Shown here in pieces: positions 45,351 to 54,812 of a DNA stretch of 64,000 nucleotides (its first letter is position 1; each line of letters begins with the position of its first letter). Both the position numbers and the translations under genes were made by a program. The stretch lies in the NCBI RefSeq assembly GCF_003111645.1, contig NZ_CP022187.1:3224001-3288000 (forward strand). Direction: 5' to 3'. The DNA comes from Parazoarcus communis (GTDB lineage Bacteria > Pseudomonadota > Gammaproteobacteria > Burkholderiales > Rhodocyclaceae). The notes under the pieces are model-generated. The model saw only the letters and a program-made list of their open reading frames with translations. It searched no databases and was not told the DNA's origin.

Positions 45351-46232
45351 ATGCTTAGCCCTCAATGGCTGCGCAGTTTTGCCACGCTGGCAGAGCTGGG
45401 AAACTTCACCCGCACGGCAGAGCGCCTGGACCTGACCCAGGCCGCGGTAAGCCAGCATGTGAAGCGACTGGAGGACGCGCTCGGGCAGTTGCTGGTCCGC
45501 CACCCGCGCCACGTCGAGCTGACCCCCGCCGGTCACGCCTTGCTCGACTACTGTCGCGAGCTTGCCACCGCGGATCAGCGCCTGCAGCTGCGCCTGTCCG
45601 GCACCGACGCCGAGCACGGCGAGATCAGCCTGATCAGTCCGGGCAGCATCGGTCTCGCGCTGTATCCGCTGCTGCTCGATCTGCAGGCCGCGCATCCGGG
45701 GCTGAGCATCCGCCAGCGCTTTGCGCCAACCAGCGAAGTCATCGAGGCGGTGCTGGCCAACCGTTACGAGCTCGGCCTGGTCACCCTGAAGCCGGACGAT
45801 CCGCGCCTGAGCGTTCAGCCCTTCGTGCAGGAGCCGCTTGAACTGGTCGTGCCCGCCGGTGCGGCGGTCGAAAGCTGGGAAGATCTGGTGCGCCTTGGCT
45901 TCATCGATCACCCCGATGGCGAGGCCATGGCCGGACGCCTGCTGAGCCGCTGTTTTCCGGGCAGTCCGGGTGTGCGCAGCCTGCCGTGCAAGGGTTTCAC
46001 CAATCAGATCGGTCTCATTCTGGAGCCGGTTGCACGCGGCCTGGGCTTTACCGTGATTCCGCGCTTTGCGCGCAAGGCGTTTGCGCGCGCCGATACGATC
46101 CGCGTGGTGGAGCGCGAGCCTCAGGTGGTCGATACCCTATGGCTGCTGCATCGCGCCGAGTGGCCGCTGTCCGGGCGCGCGCAGCGCGTGCTCAAATGCA
46201 TCGAAGTGCTTCAAAATGACAAGAATTACTAA
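45351..46232 (+). CDS. LysR-family regulator (divergent from VOC gene)
   Basis: The HTH is at residues 1-60 (LSPQWLRSFATLAELGNFTRTAERLDLTQAAVSQHVKRLE), followed by an effector domain of normal length (293 residues total). Head-to-head placement with the VOC gene makes that gene its probable target. Confidence 0.9.
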   Translation: MLSPQWLRSFATLAELGNFTRTAERLDLTQAAVSQHVKRLEDALGQLLVRHPRHVELTPAGHALLDYCRELATADQRLQLRLSGTDAEHGEISLISPGSIGLALYPLLLDLQAAHPGLSIRQRFAPTSEVIEAVLANRYELGLVTLKPDDPRLSVQPFVQEPLELVVPAGAAVESWEDLVRLGFIDHPDGEAMAGRLLSRCFPGSPGVRSLPCKGFTNQIGLILEPVARGLGFTVIPRFARKAFARADTIRVVEREPQVVDTLWLLHRAEWPLSGRAQRVLKCIEVLQNDKNY

Positions 46233-46288
46233 CGCTTTTCAGCAGTGAAAGGGCGGAGTTAAATCCTGGCGCGCAAGTCGGTGGCCGC

Positions 46289-47203
46289 TCAGACCGCCTG
46301 GCGCTGCTGCACCGGTTCCAGCCCCCAGATCGTCGCAAGCTCCGAAAGGACGGCGCGGATGATCGGGTCGTTCGCCCGCTTCCGGAGGTAGGCGAAGCGC
46401 AGGCTGATCGTGGGCAGCTTCATCGGCAGGGCGTGCATCCTGCCTTCCCGCTCGGCGGCCTCGACATCGGAGCGGCGCATGATGCCGAGCCCGACGCCCG
46501 CTGCCACCATGGCGCGCATGGCATCTTCCTGGTCGGCCATCATGGTCTTGACCGGCATGCAGCAGTGCGATTCGAACAGCGGTTGCATCAGCTGGTAATA
46601 GGCGCAGTCCGGCGAGGTGTAGACCCACGGCAGGCGCGCGAGTGCCGGGATGTCGGGAGAGGCGATCTGATCGCGCAGTGCATTTGGCACCGCCACCGCC
46701 ATTTCCTCCTCGCGCAGCACATGGGAGTCAAGCAGGGGCTCGTCGCAGTCGCCACTGACGAAGGCGGCATCGAGTTTGCCGACCCTCAGGGCAGGGATGT
46801 TGTTCCCCGTTCGGCCGGACATGAATTCGAGATCGAGCTGTGGATAGTGCGCGCGCAAACCAGCCTGGAGTTCGACCAGACGCAGGAATTCGGCATCGGT
46901 ATTCAGGCCGATGCGGATGCTGCCCAGCAGCTCGTTCTGCATGCCCTTGGCATGGTGCAGAAAGTCGCCTGCAGCAGCCAGTGTGCGTTGCGCGCGATCC
47001 AGCAGCTGCTCGCCGGCGGCGGTGAGCAGCATGCCCTTTGGCGTGCGGTCGAAGAGCGTGAGGTTGAGCTCTTCCTCCAGTGCCTTGATATGGGCGCTGA
47101 TCGCCGGCTGGCTCGTAAACAGGCGCTCAGAGGCACGTGTCAGGTGTTTCTCTTCGGCTACCGTGACGAAGGTCTTCAGGTGGTATAGCTCCACGTCGGT
47201 CAC
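46289..47203 (-). CDS. LysR-family regulator
   Basis: The HTH lies at residues 5-65 (LYHLKTFVTVAEEKHLTRASERLFTSQPAISAHIKALEEEL), followed by an effector domain with GVGLGIMRRSDVEAAEREG near its end. It is 304 residues. It converges with the previous LysR gene and is divergent from the DUF1127 gene, which is its only obvious candidate target. Confidence 0.9.
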   Translation of the reverse strand: MTDVELYHLKTFVTVAEEKHLTRASERLFTSQPAISAHIKALEEELNLTLFDRTPKGMLLTAAGEQLLDRAQRTLAAAGDFLHHAKGMQNELLGSIRIGLNTDAEFLRLVELQAGLRAHYPQLDLEFMSGRTGNNIPALRVGKLDAAFVSGDCDEPLLDSHVLREEEMAVAVPNALRDQIASPDIPALARLPWVYTSPDCAYYQLMQPLFESHCCMPVKTMMADQEDAMRAMVAAGVGLGIMRRSDVEAAEREGRMHALPMKLPTISLRFAYLRKRANDPIIRAVLSELATIWGLEPVQQRQAV

Positions 47204-47356
47204 TCCGGATGCGGGATTCTCAGGTGTTAGTAAAGCGCACTCCGGCCGACGACGCCATCACATTTCCTGAACACGCGAATCCCGAAAAACGATTGGATTG
47301 TGTTACGTGCGAACGCCAGGATGCAGTCATCACCGATGCCCTGAAGGAGACGCACC

Positions 47357-47584
47357 ATGAGCCCCATCACCCACGCCCGCATGATTCCCGTCAGCCGCCT
47401 GCCCGCCTTGCGCAGCACGCTGGCCGCCCTGCTCGGTACGCTAGGCGACACCTTGCGCACATGGCAGACCCGGGCCCGTCAGCGCCGCGAGCTGCGCAGT
47501 CTCGATGACGAAGTGCTGAGAGATGTCGGCATCAGCCGCGCGCAGGCACGCTTTTCCGCCGACAAGCCATTCTGGCGCGAATGA
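47357..47584 (+). CDS. DUF1127 (YjiS-like) small protein
   Basis: This is a 75-residue basic protein whose C-terminus carries the DUF1127 motif LRSLDDEVLRDVGISRAQARF. Small DUF1127 proteins affect phosphate, carbon or RNA metabolism in alphaproteobacteria; the role here is unknown. GGAGACGCACC precedes the ATG. Confidence 0.88.
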   Translation: MSPITHARMIPVSRLPALRSTLAALLGTLGDTLRTWQTRARQRRELRSLDDEVLRDVGISRAQARFSADKPFWRE

Positions 47585-47678
47585 GCGCCGACGGGCCAGC
47601 GCGGCCTTGAAAGCCGGTTCGGTGGGGCTATGCTGAAAGGATCAGCCTCCATCCGGCACCCTGCGGTGTCCCGTCTCA

Positions 47679-48188
47679 ATGACCCGGACCGAAAAGCTGC
47701 TCAGAATCACTCGACGCCTGATCATCCTGACCGGGATTGCGCTGTTCTTGGTCGTTGGCCTGTTTGGTCTCACCCTGCTGCGCGAAGAGCGTTTCATGGT
47801 GTCATGGGCATGCTTCGGCTGCGGCTTGCTGGGCGGATTTGTCAGCATCCAGCAGCGCCTCCGGAAGTTCGGCGATGAAGAGCTGGAGTTGCTGTCGCAA
47901 TCCTGGTGCCAAGTCCTGCTGATTCCGGTGTATGGCGGCATCTTCGCGCTCGTGCTGTACATCGGTTTTCTCAGCGGGGTCATTGAAGGTTCGATGTTCC
48001 CGGCCTTCTCCAGCCACCCCTTTTCGCAGCCGGTCCCGACCACCGCGGACCTCAAGCGCTTCTTCTCCGAAACCTATCCGTCAAGCGGTGCCGACGTGGC
48101 AAAGCTCCTGTTCTGGTCTTTCCTCGCCGGCTTCTCCGAGCGGCTGGTGCCACAGATTCTGGATCGGACGCCGGGCAAGGAGGGGTGA
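47679..48188 (+). CDS. Membrane protein of unknown function
   Basis: The 169-residue product has hydrophobic segments at about residues 13-33, 41-58 and 80-102, followed by a polar loop. The segment LLFWSFLAGFSERLVPQIL near the C-terminus could be a re-entrant or fourth helix. This FLAGFSERLVP pattern is seen in several unnamed bacterial membrane proteins. No domain is recognised. Confidence 0.65.
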   Translation: MTRTEKLLRITRRLIILTGIALFLVVGLFGLTLLREERFMVSWACFGCGLLGGFVSIQQRLRKFGDEELELLSQSWCQVLLIPVYGGIFALVLYIGFLSGVIEGSMFPAFSSHPFSQPVPTTADLKRFFSETYPSSGADVAKLLFWSFLAGFSERLVPQILDRTPGKEG

Positions 48189-48202
48189 GTGCGTGCAGTG
48201 CT

Positions 48203-49570
48203 TCAGGACCGTGCCGTCTTCATGAACTGCAGAAACTGCGGGTTGCATGCGTAGGCGACGTTAATCCGAATCGCAGCTGGCGCTTCGGACTTTTCCGGTC
48301 GGAAGATGGAGCCCGGGGCGAGAAAGATGCTCTCCTTGGCGGCGCGGCGTGCCAGCGCGAGTTCATCCTGTCCCTCGCCGAGCTCGCCCCATAGGTAGTA
48401 GCCCCCGTTTGCGGAATACGGCAGGTGAATACCCGCGCCCTGGACCGCCTTGATGGCTTTCTCGGTAGCCTGTTCGACGTGCAGCTTGAGGCGGCGCAGA
48501 TGACGCAGGTAATGGCCACTGGAGATCATGTTGAAGACGATGCGCTCGAGCAGATCGGACGTGTTCACAACGGTGAGCATCTTCAGGTCACAAAGCGTTT
48601 CCATCAGCCGGGCTTCACCTGCGACGTAGCCGACCCTCAGGTTGGCAGAGAGCGTCTTGGAGAAAGTCCCGATGTACACCACGCGCTTGAGTTGATCGAG
48701 CGTGGCCAGGCGCGGGCTGGCGGCCGGAAGAATGTCCGCAAACGGATCGTCTTCGACGATGTAGAAGCCGTACTGCTCTGCGATCTGAAGGAGCCGGTGC
48801 GCGACCGGGAGGGAGATCGCGCTTCCGGTCGGGTTGTGCGCGAGCGACTGGGTAAAGAAGACCTTGGGACGGAACATCTCGCACTTGCGCACCAGATCAT
48901 CGAGATCGGGTCCGTCGTCCAGGCGCTGGACACCGATGGTTCGGGTCTTGCCGAGGTGCAGTTTGCCGAACAGGGGGTAGTAGCCCGGACTGTCGACAAG
49001 CGCGACGTCGCCCGGCTCCAGAAGTTGGCGGCTGACCAGGTCGAGTGCGTGGTTGGCACCGTAGGTGAGCAGAACCTGGTCGGGGGAGGCGTGAATCGAG
49101 CGTTCGATCAGCATGAGTGCGAGGCGTTCGCGCAGTGGCTGGTAGCCCCATGGACTGCTGTAGCCATGGTTGGCCTCGGTATCGAGACCGGATTTGAGCT
49201 GAGCAAGCTGCCGCCCGAAGTCGAGACGACCCATCCATTCCGCCGGGGGACGGCCGTCACCGACGCGTACGGCGTAGTGCCGCACCAGTTGCTCGCGCAG
49301 CAGCGAGGCAGAGTCGATTGCTTCTGCAATATGTGCGGATGGGGTACCCGAGGCCAGGCTGCGTCCACTCGTCACGAAGTAGCCCGAGCCCTGCTTCGAG
49401 CTCAGCAGCCCCTGGGCGACGAGCCGGTCATAGGCTTCGGCGACGGTGTTCTTGGATACGCCGGCTTCGACCGCCGCGGCACGAACCGAGAGCAGCCGGT
49501 GGCCGGGCTTGAGCAAGCCGCTTTCGATCTGGGCCCTGAGCTTTTCAATGATCGCATCGGTACGTCCCAT
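48203..49570 (-). CDS. MocR-family GntR/aminotransferase regulator
   Basis: An N-terminal GntR winged helix (residues 1-75; LLSVRAAAVEAGVSKNTVAEAYDRL) is followed by a fold-type I aminotransferase domain. The PLP contacts FYIVEDDPFADI and TFSKTLSANLRVGYVAG include the Schiff-base Lys. It is divergent from the TRAP/HMG-CoA reductase operon and is the likely regulator. Four copies of a TGTC-containing word sit in the shared gap. Confidence 0.9.
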   Translation of the reverse strand: MGRTDAIIEKLRAQIESGLLKPGHRLLSVRAAAVEAGVSKNTVAEAYDRLVAQGLLSSKQGSGYFVTSGRSLASGTPSAHIAEAIDSASLLREQLVRHYAVRVGDGRPPAEWMGRLDFGRQLAQLKSGLDTEANHGYSSPWGYQPLRERLALMLIERSIHASPDQVLLTYGANHALDLVSRQLLEPGDVALVDSPGYYPLFGKLHLGKTRTIGVQRLDDGPDLDDLVRKCEMFRPKVFFTQSLAHNPTGSAISLPVAHRLLQIAEQYGFYIVEDDPFADILPAASPRLATLDQLKRVVYIGTFSKTLSANLRVGYVAGEARLMETLCDLKMLTVVNTSDLLERIVFNMISSGHYLRHLRRLKLHVEQATEKAIKAVQGAGIHLPYSANGGYYLWGELGEGQDELALARRAAKESIFLAPGSIFRPEKSEAPAAIRINVAYACNPQFLQFMKTARS

Positions 49571-49614
49571 GGCCTTCCTCCGTGCCAGCGCATCGGCAAT
49601 TCACGCTGTTTCAC

Positions 49615-49685
49615 TTGAACTGTCACTCTTATTCAGCTGGGACAGTTGTTTGACAATTCAACAAAGTGTCCCTTGAACTGTCCCT
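49615..49685. promoter_or_regulatory. Repeated TTGAACTGTC-like operator motifs
   Basis: TTGAACTGTCACT (49615-49627) and TTGAACTGTCCCT (49673-49685) form a direct repeat. The inverted word GGGACAGTTG (49639-49648) and a partial GTGTCCC (49666-49672) lie between them. This mixture of direct and inverted copies is typical of MocR binding regions. The remainder of the 49571-49858 gap holds the leader with a strong AAAGGAGGAG ribosome-binding site. Confidence 0.6.
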
Positions 49686-49858
49686 GTTCATTGTAGATGA
49701 TCTGCAAAACGAAAAATCGGAGACATTGAACGCCGGACCTGCCAACAAAAAGCGACCTCGAGTTGCACCTGGCCGGTGTTCTGCGCAAGTCATGGGTGGT
49801 TTCACGCCATCCGGAAGTCTGCCCGCAAGGGGCAGAAGCCAAAGGAGGAGTAAACAGA

Positions 49859-50905
49859 ATGAAAGTCATTACTCGCAGGAATGCACTCAAGGCGCTGAGC
49901 ATCGGCGCGGTCGGCGCGGCAGCCAATGTGGCTGTCAGTACCCCGGCGCTGGCTCAGGAGACGGTGACCTGGCGCATGCAGGCGCTTTGGGATGGTGGCA
50001 CCACGCCGCAGAAATTTGAGGAACGTTTCGTCAAACGTGTCGGCGAGCTGACCGGTGGAAAGTTTCAGATCGAACTGTTCTCCGCCGGCCAGCTGGTCCC
50101 CGCGAACCAGGCATTCGATGCAGTTCGCGGCGGTGCATTCCAGCTGATGAAGACTTTCGACGGTTACGAGGCCGGCAAGATTCCGGGGCTGGCATTCACC
50201 AGCACGGTACCCTTCGGCTTTCCCGAGCCGGACCAGTTCGAAGCCTGGTTCTACGAACTTGGCGGCCTAGAGCTCGCGCGCCAGGCCTATGCGCCTGCGG
50301 GTCTGTTCTACATTGCGCCGACGGTATATGGCCCGGAGCCGATCCACTCGAAGTTTCCGATCCGCTCTCTCGCCGACATGAGCGGCAAGAAGGGGCGCTT
50401 CGTCGGTCTTGCGTCGAGCGTGATGGGTGCGCTCGGTGTAGCCGTTACCCCGATGGCCACAGCCGAGGTGTATTCCGCGCTCGACAAGGGTGTGATCGAC
50501 TTCGCCGACCGTGGCGATCTGTCGGCCAACCTCGAGGCCGGCCTGAGCGAAGTGGCAAAGTACATCGTGATGCCCGGCCCGCATCAGCCGACCACCGCGA
50601 CCAGCTACGTGGCCAACCGCGGCGCGTACGACCGCCTGCCGGCCGAGTTCAAGGCCGCACTGGCGGTTGCGGCGCGCGAAACCTCTTCTGCACTGCGCCA
50701 GCACATCATGGTGTCGGACGGCAAGGCAATCGAGGCCTTCCGGGCCAAGGGCGTAGAGGTGACTTCACTCGACCCGAAGGAGGTTGCCGCCGGGCGTGTC
50801 AAGGCGCGCGAAGCCTGGAAGGCTGCCACCAAGAACGACCCGACTGCGGTGAAGATCCTGGAAAGCCAGATGGCCTTCATGAAGCAGCTCGGCCTACTGT
50901 CCTGA
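49859..50905 (+). CDS. TRAP transporter substrate-binding protein (DctP family)
   Basis: A periplasmic binding protein of a tripartite ATP-independent transporter, with a twin-arginine-like signal (TRRNALKALSIGAVG) cleaved near ALAQE. Family features include FVKRVGELTGGKFQIELFSAGQLVP, AFDAVRGGAFQLM, and FADRGDLSANLEAGL with the helix that normally precedes the carboxylate-binding Arg. The ligand is probably an organic acid. Because the same operon ends in HMG-CoA reductase, mevalonate is the leading guess. Confidence 0.9.
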   Translation: MKVITRRNALKALSIGAVGAAANVAVSTPALAQETVTWRMQALWDGGTTPQKFEERFVKRVGELTGGKFQIELFSAGQLVPANQAFDAVRGGAFQLMKTFDGYEAGKIPGLAFTSTVPFGFPEPDQFEAWFYELGGLELARQAYAPAGLFYIAPTVYGPEPIHSKFPIRSLADMSGKKGRFVGLASSVMGALGVAVTPMATAEVYSALDKGVIDFADRGDLSANLEAGLSEVAKYIVMPGPHQPTTATSYVANRGAYDRLPAEFKAALAVAARETSSALRQHIMVSDGKAIEAFRAKGVEVTSLDPKEVAAGRVKAREAWKAATKNDPTAVKILESQMAFMKQLGLLS

Positions 50906-50978
50906 GCGCAATCCGCAGCGCCTGACCTGTCGACTCTGCGGGGGCTCCGTCAGGGCCCCCGCCCAACCTGTTTCGGGA

Positions 50979-51515
50979 ATGATCGTGCCCAAAGTGATAC
51001 GCCTTTATGTGAAGGCCATCACCGGAGTGAATCGTCTGCTGTTCATGGGGGTCGCCTTGCTGGCCTTCGTGATCGTTCCGGTGATGCTGTATGAAGTAGT
51101 GGCCCGCTATGTCTTCAATGCACCCACGGTCTGGGGCATGGAGCTCGCGACGCTGATCTTCGGTCCGTACTTCCTGCTGGGTGGCCCCTATCTGCTACAC
51201 CTTGGAGGGCATGTAAGCCTGGACCTCGTGCACCGTGCCCTCTCGCCCGCGTGGAAGCGCAGGTCGGACCTGTTCAACCACCTTGTCATCATCTGCTTCT
51301 GCGCCATTCTGCTGTACTACTCCCTGCCGCTCGCGATGCAGTCCTGGGCGTTCCGCGAGACATCGTTCTCGGCGTGGAACCCGCAAATCTGGCCGGTCAA
51401 GTTCTCGATTCCGTTGGCTGTGAGCCTTCTCGCAGCGCAAAGTCTGGCGGAGTTCCTGTGTCTGCTGTACCGGGAGCCGTCGTCGCGCCCGGATGAGGAC
51501 GAGGTGCAGGCATGA
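50979..51515 (+). CDS. TRAP transporter small permease (DctQ family)
   Basis: The 178-residue product has four membrane helices (about residues 19-40, 55-75, 95-118 and 135-155). LYEVVARYVFNAPTVWGMELATLIFG is the conserved DctQ segment. Its stop overlaps the start of the large permease (ATGA). Confidence 0.92.
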   Translation: MIVPKVIRLYVKAITGVNRLLFMGVALLAFVIVPVMLYEVVARYVFNAPTVWGMELATLIFGPYFLLGGPYLLHLGGHVSLDLVHRALSPAWKRRSDLFNHLVIICFCAILLYYSLPLAMQSWAFRETSFSAWNPQIWPVKFSIPLAVSLLAAQSLAEFLCLLYREPSSRPDEDEVQA

Positions 51516-52822
51516 CGCCCAACCTGATCCTGCTGATCATGTTCGGTGGCCTCACGCTGCTGATGCTGTCCGGCCTGCCGATCGCATTCGTTCTGGGCGG
51601 CTTGTCACTGCTGCTGACGGTGACGCTGTGGAACCCGGATGCGGTAGTGCTGATGGTGCTGCAGGTGTTCGACACCATGCACTCCGAAGCCATGCTCGGA
51701 ATCCCCCTGTACATCCTGATGGCCAGCATTCTTCAGCGTTCGGGCATCATCGAAGCGCTCTACGAGGCAATGGAATTGTGGTTCGGTCGCGTGCGCGGCG
51801 GGCTGGCAATCGGCACCGTTGTCATCTGCGTGGTGATGGCTGCGATGACCGGTGTGGTCGGCGCGGCCGTGACGGCGATGGCTGTGCTTGCCATGCCGCA
51901 GATGCTGAAACGTGGCTACGACCCCAAGTTGGTGACCGGCACGATCTGCGCCTCGGGAACGCTCGGCATCCTGATTCCCCCATCGGTGCTGACCATCGTC
52001 TATGCGGTCACCGCTCAGGTCTCGATCGGGAAGATGCTGATCGCGGGCCTCGTGCCAGGTTTGCTGCTGGCGACACTCTACATTGCATACATCATCGCGG
52101 TTGCCTACCTGAAACCGGGTGCGGTGCCGGCGGGTTCGAACGAGCGCGTGCCGATGGCGAGGAAGCTTGCCAGCCTCAAGTCGCTGATCCTGCCGGCAAT
52201 GCTGATCGTGATGATTCTGGGCTCGATCTTCTTCGGTGTCGCGACCCCTACCGAAGCTGCCGCAGTTGGGGTGTTCGGCGCGATGGTGTCGGCCGCGCTA
52301 TGCCGGCGCCTGACGCTGGGAGGTCTGGGCAGCGCCGCCGTCGAAACCCTGAAGGCGACATCGATGATTCTGTGGATCACGATCGGCGCGAAGGCATATG
52401 TCGCCATCTTCACCGGCCTGGGCGGGGCCGACACGCTGCTCAATTTCATCCGCACGCTCGATGTGCATCCCTACGTGATCCTCGGCGTAATGATGCTGAT
52501 CCTGATCTTTCTCGGCACCGTGCTCGACGAGATTGGAATCATCCTGCTCACCGTGCCGGTATTTCTTCCCATCGTGCGCTTGCTTGGCTTTGATGAGATC
52601 TGGTTCGGCGTGCTGTATGCGCTGACCATCCAGACCGGATACATCAGCCCGCCCTTCGGCTACACCCTGTTTTACATCAAGGGGCCGCTGCCACCGCATC
52701 TCGGCATGGGCACCGTCTATCGCGGCATCCTGCCCTTCCTCTACCTGCAGATCCTCGCCCTGCTGATCTGTGCCGCTTTCCCCGGGCTGGTTACCTGGCT
52801 CCCCGCATTGGCGTCCGGCTGA
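51512..52822 (+). CDS. TRAP transporter large permease (DctM family)
   Basis: This 436-residue protein with about 12 hydrophobic segments is the ion-coupled translocation subunit. DctM hallmarks include LSGLPIAFVLGG, GVVGAAVTAMAVLAMPQMLKRGYDPKL, SGTLGILIPPSV, TPTEAAAVGVFGA and a C-terminal TGYISPPFGYTLFYIKG. Confidence 0.94.
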   Translation: MTPNLILLIMFGGLTLLMLSGLPIAFVLGGLSLLLTVTLWNPDAVVLMVLQVFDTMHSEAMLGIPLYILMASILQRSGIIEALYEAMELWFGRVRGGLAIGTVVICVVMAAMTGVVGAAVTAMAVLAMPQMLKRGYDPKLVTGTICASGTLGILIPPSVLTIVYAVTAQVSIGKMLIAGLVPGLLLATLYIAYIIAVAYLKPGAVPAGSNERVPMARKLASLKSLILPAMLIVMILGSIFFGVATPTEAAAVGVFGAMVSAALCRRLTLGGLGSAAVETLKATSMILWITIGAKAYVAIFTGLGGADTLLNFIRTLDVHPYVILGVMMLILIFLGTVLDEIGIILLTVPVFLPIVRLLGFDEIWFGVLYALTIQTGYISPPFGYTLFYIKGPLPPHLGMGTVYRGILPFLYLQILALLICAAFPGLVTWLPALASG

Positions 52823-52857
52823 CGCACGACCCCATCAATCGACTGGAGACATCCACA

Positions 52858-54132
52858 ATGAGCACACCAGAGAAAACCTCACGCGTGTCGGGCTTCCACA
52901 AGAAGAGCCCGCGCGAACGCCTCGACTTCGTTGCCGGGTTCAGCGGGCTGGATGAAGACGAGGTCGGACATCTCGCCAATATGGGAAACCTTGACCCACA
53001 TCTGGCCGACCACCTGATCGAAAACGTCATTGCCACCATGAACGTACCGGTGGGCGTGGCGACCAATATGCGTGTCGATGGCGAGGACATCCTCGTGCCG
53101 ATGGCAACCGAGGAGTCGTCAGTGGTGGCTGCGGTGTGTAATGCGGCGCGCCAGTGCTATGACAGCGGTGGTTTCGTGACCTCGATGTCCGGCACGCTGA
53201 TGATTGCGCAGGTGCAGCTTGTAGGGGTGAGTGACCCGGTGCATGCCCGTATCCGCATTCTGGAGCGTCGAGAAGAGATCAAGGCCGTATGTGACGCCTG
53301 CGATCCGGTACTGGTGAAGCTGGGGGGCGGTTTTCGTGATGTGGAGGTACGCATTATCGAATCGGCTGGCGGGCCGATGGTGGTCACTCATCTCATCGTC
53401 GATACCCGCGACGCAATGGGTGCGAATGCGGTCAATAGCATGGCGGAAAAACTGGCGCCCCAGATTGAGGTCTGGTGCGGGGGGCGCGTGTACCTGCGCA
53501 TTCTCTCCAATCTGGCCGATCGCCGCCTGGCGCGCGCGCGGGCCGTGTGGACCTGCGACGCAATTGGAGGGGCTGCGGTGCGCGACGGTATCATCAGTGC
53601 TTTCCAGTTTGCGGCTGCAGATCCATACCGGGCGGCGACCCACAACAAGGGGGTCATGAACGGGATTTCGGCGGTGGTGCTGGCCACCGGTAATGACACG
53701 CGAGCGGTCGAAGCCGGTGCCCATGCCTATGCGGCGCGGCGTGGCGCGTATGGAAGCCTTACCGACTGGGAGGTGACTGCGGAAGGAGATCTGGCCGGCA
53801 CCATCGAATTGCCGATGGCGGTCGGCCTGATTGGCGGTGCGACCAAGCTTCATCCCACCGCCCGCGCGTGCCTCAGGATTCTTGGCGTCGCCTCGGCCGA
53901 CAGGCTGTCCCGCATCATTGCCGCGGTGGGGCTGGCGCAGAACTTCTCTGCGCTGAAGGCATTGGCGACCACCGGTATCCAGAAGGGCCATATGTCGCTG
54001 CACGCACAAAACATCGCGATGATGGCCGGTGCCGTGGGCGATGAGGTCGCGGCTCTTGCCAGCGTGCTCGTCGGTCTGGGCACGGTGCGGGTCGACGTGG
54101 CCGAGATCGAGTTGAGGAAGCTGCGCGGCTGA
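52858..54132 (+). CDS. mvaA: HMG-CoA reductase, degradative (class II)
   Basis: Class II HMG-CoA reductase normally oxidises mevalonate to HMG-CoA with NAD in organisms that grow on mevalonate. Catalytic elements match: Glu85/86 in ATEESSVVAAVCNAAR, Lys264 in THNKGVMNGISAV, Asp280 in ATGNDTRAVEA, and His in GHMSLHAQNIAMMAG. The substrate/cofactor loop DAMGANAVNSMAEKLAP is also conserved. The length of 424 residues fits Pseudomonas mevalonii MvaA. As fourth gene of a TRAP operon it points to mevalonate uptake and catabolism. HMG-CoA lyase is not in the window. Confidence 0.9.
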   Translation: MSTPEKTSRVSGFHKKSPRERLDFVAGFSGLDEDEVGHLANMGNLDPHLADHLIENVIATMNVPVGVATNMRVDGEDILVPMATEESSVVAAVCNAARQCYDSGGFVTSMSGTLMIAQVQLVGVSDPVHARIRILERREEIKAVCDACDPVLVKLGGGFRDVEVRIIESAGGPMVVTHLIVDTRDAMGANAVNSMAEKLAPQIEVWCGGRVYLRILSNLADRRLARARAVWTCDAIGGAAVRDGIISAFQFAAADPYRAATHNKGVMNGISAVVLATGNDTRAVEAGAHAYAARRGAYGSLTDWEVTAEGDLAGTIELPMAVGLIGGATKLHPTARACLRILGVASADRLSRIIAAVGLAQNFSALKALATTGIQKGHMSLHAQNIAMMAGAVGDEVAALASVLVGLGTVRVDVAEIELRKLRG

Positions 54133-54168
54133 GGGCGCTGCCCGGTGGCGAGGTGATCTTGCTGCCGG

Positions 54169-54666
54169 CTACAGGCTGAACGAATGCCCTCCGCCGTGGA
54201 ACGGATTGGGCTTTTCGGGGGCGGGGTGGAGGATGGCGCGGATCGATGGCGGGCACTGCGGCAGTTCGTTCTGCATCTGCTGCTGCACCTGCGGGAACAG
54301 CTGCCCCCATTGCTCGGCAGAGACCTCGATTGCGGCGGGAAGTGCCAGCGCGTTGGCGATCAGTTCGACTGCACCTGTGCGGTCGATCTCGGTGCGGACG
54401 CGCTCCTTGAGCCGGACGTAGATCCGGAACTCGATCAGTCGACTGCCCGGCCGGGTGCCGAGGTGCACGATGTCGAGATCGTAGAGCAGTGCAAGGGCGG
54501 GCTGGCCACGCACAAAGCCGAGTGCGGTGAGATATCGAAATCCGTCGTAGGCGATGATCGCCAGCTCATCGTCTTCGGTCGGCACCGTCAGTGTGCCGTC
54601 GATGGTTTGCAGCACGGTGGGAAGGGTGGCGAAGACGGATTCCGTTTTCTGGGGCGGCGAGGTCAT
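54169..54666 (-). CDS. Protein of unknown function
   Basis: The 165-residue product lacks a signal or membrane segment. It is mixed alpha/beta with ELAIIAYDGFRYLTALGFVRG and a paired LIEFRIYVRLKERVRTEID strand region, ending in a His/Gly-rich GGGHSFSL tail. No family is recognised. It converges on the HMG-CoA reductase gene and stands alone. Confidence 0.6.
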   Translation of the reverse strand: MTSPPQKTESVFATLPTVLQTIDGTLTVPTEDDELAIIAYDGFRYLTALGFVRGQPALALLYDLDIVHLGTRPGSRLIEFRIYVRLKERVRTEIDRTGAVELIANALALPAAIEVSAEQWGQLFPQVQQQMQNELPQCPPSIRAILHPAPEKPNPFHGGGHSFSL

Positions 54667-54812
54667 GGCAGCTCCGGGTCGATAGCGGTGGCCGAAAGGC
54701 GTCCTTCACGAGACAACTTCCTCAGTGTAGATGCTGCCGGCCGCCGCTGCCATGAAGAGAAGGGGCGCGATCCGTGTCCTCGGACCGGCCGCGCCCCTGT
54801 ATCCGCAGACGC

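Noticed and set aside
49650-49672. Perfect TTGACA -35 element in the TRAP operon gap
   Set aside because: No acceptable -10 hexamer lies 16-18 bases downstream; it may belong to the repeated operator words instead.
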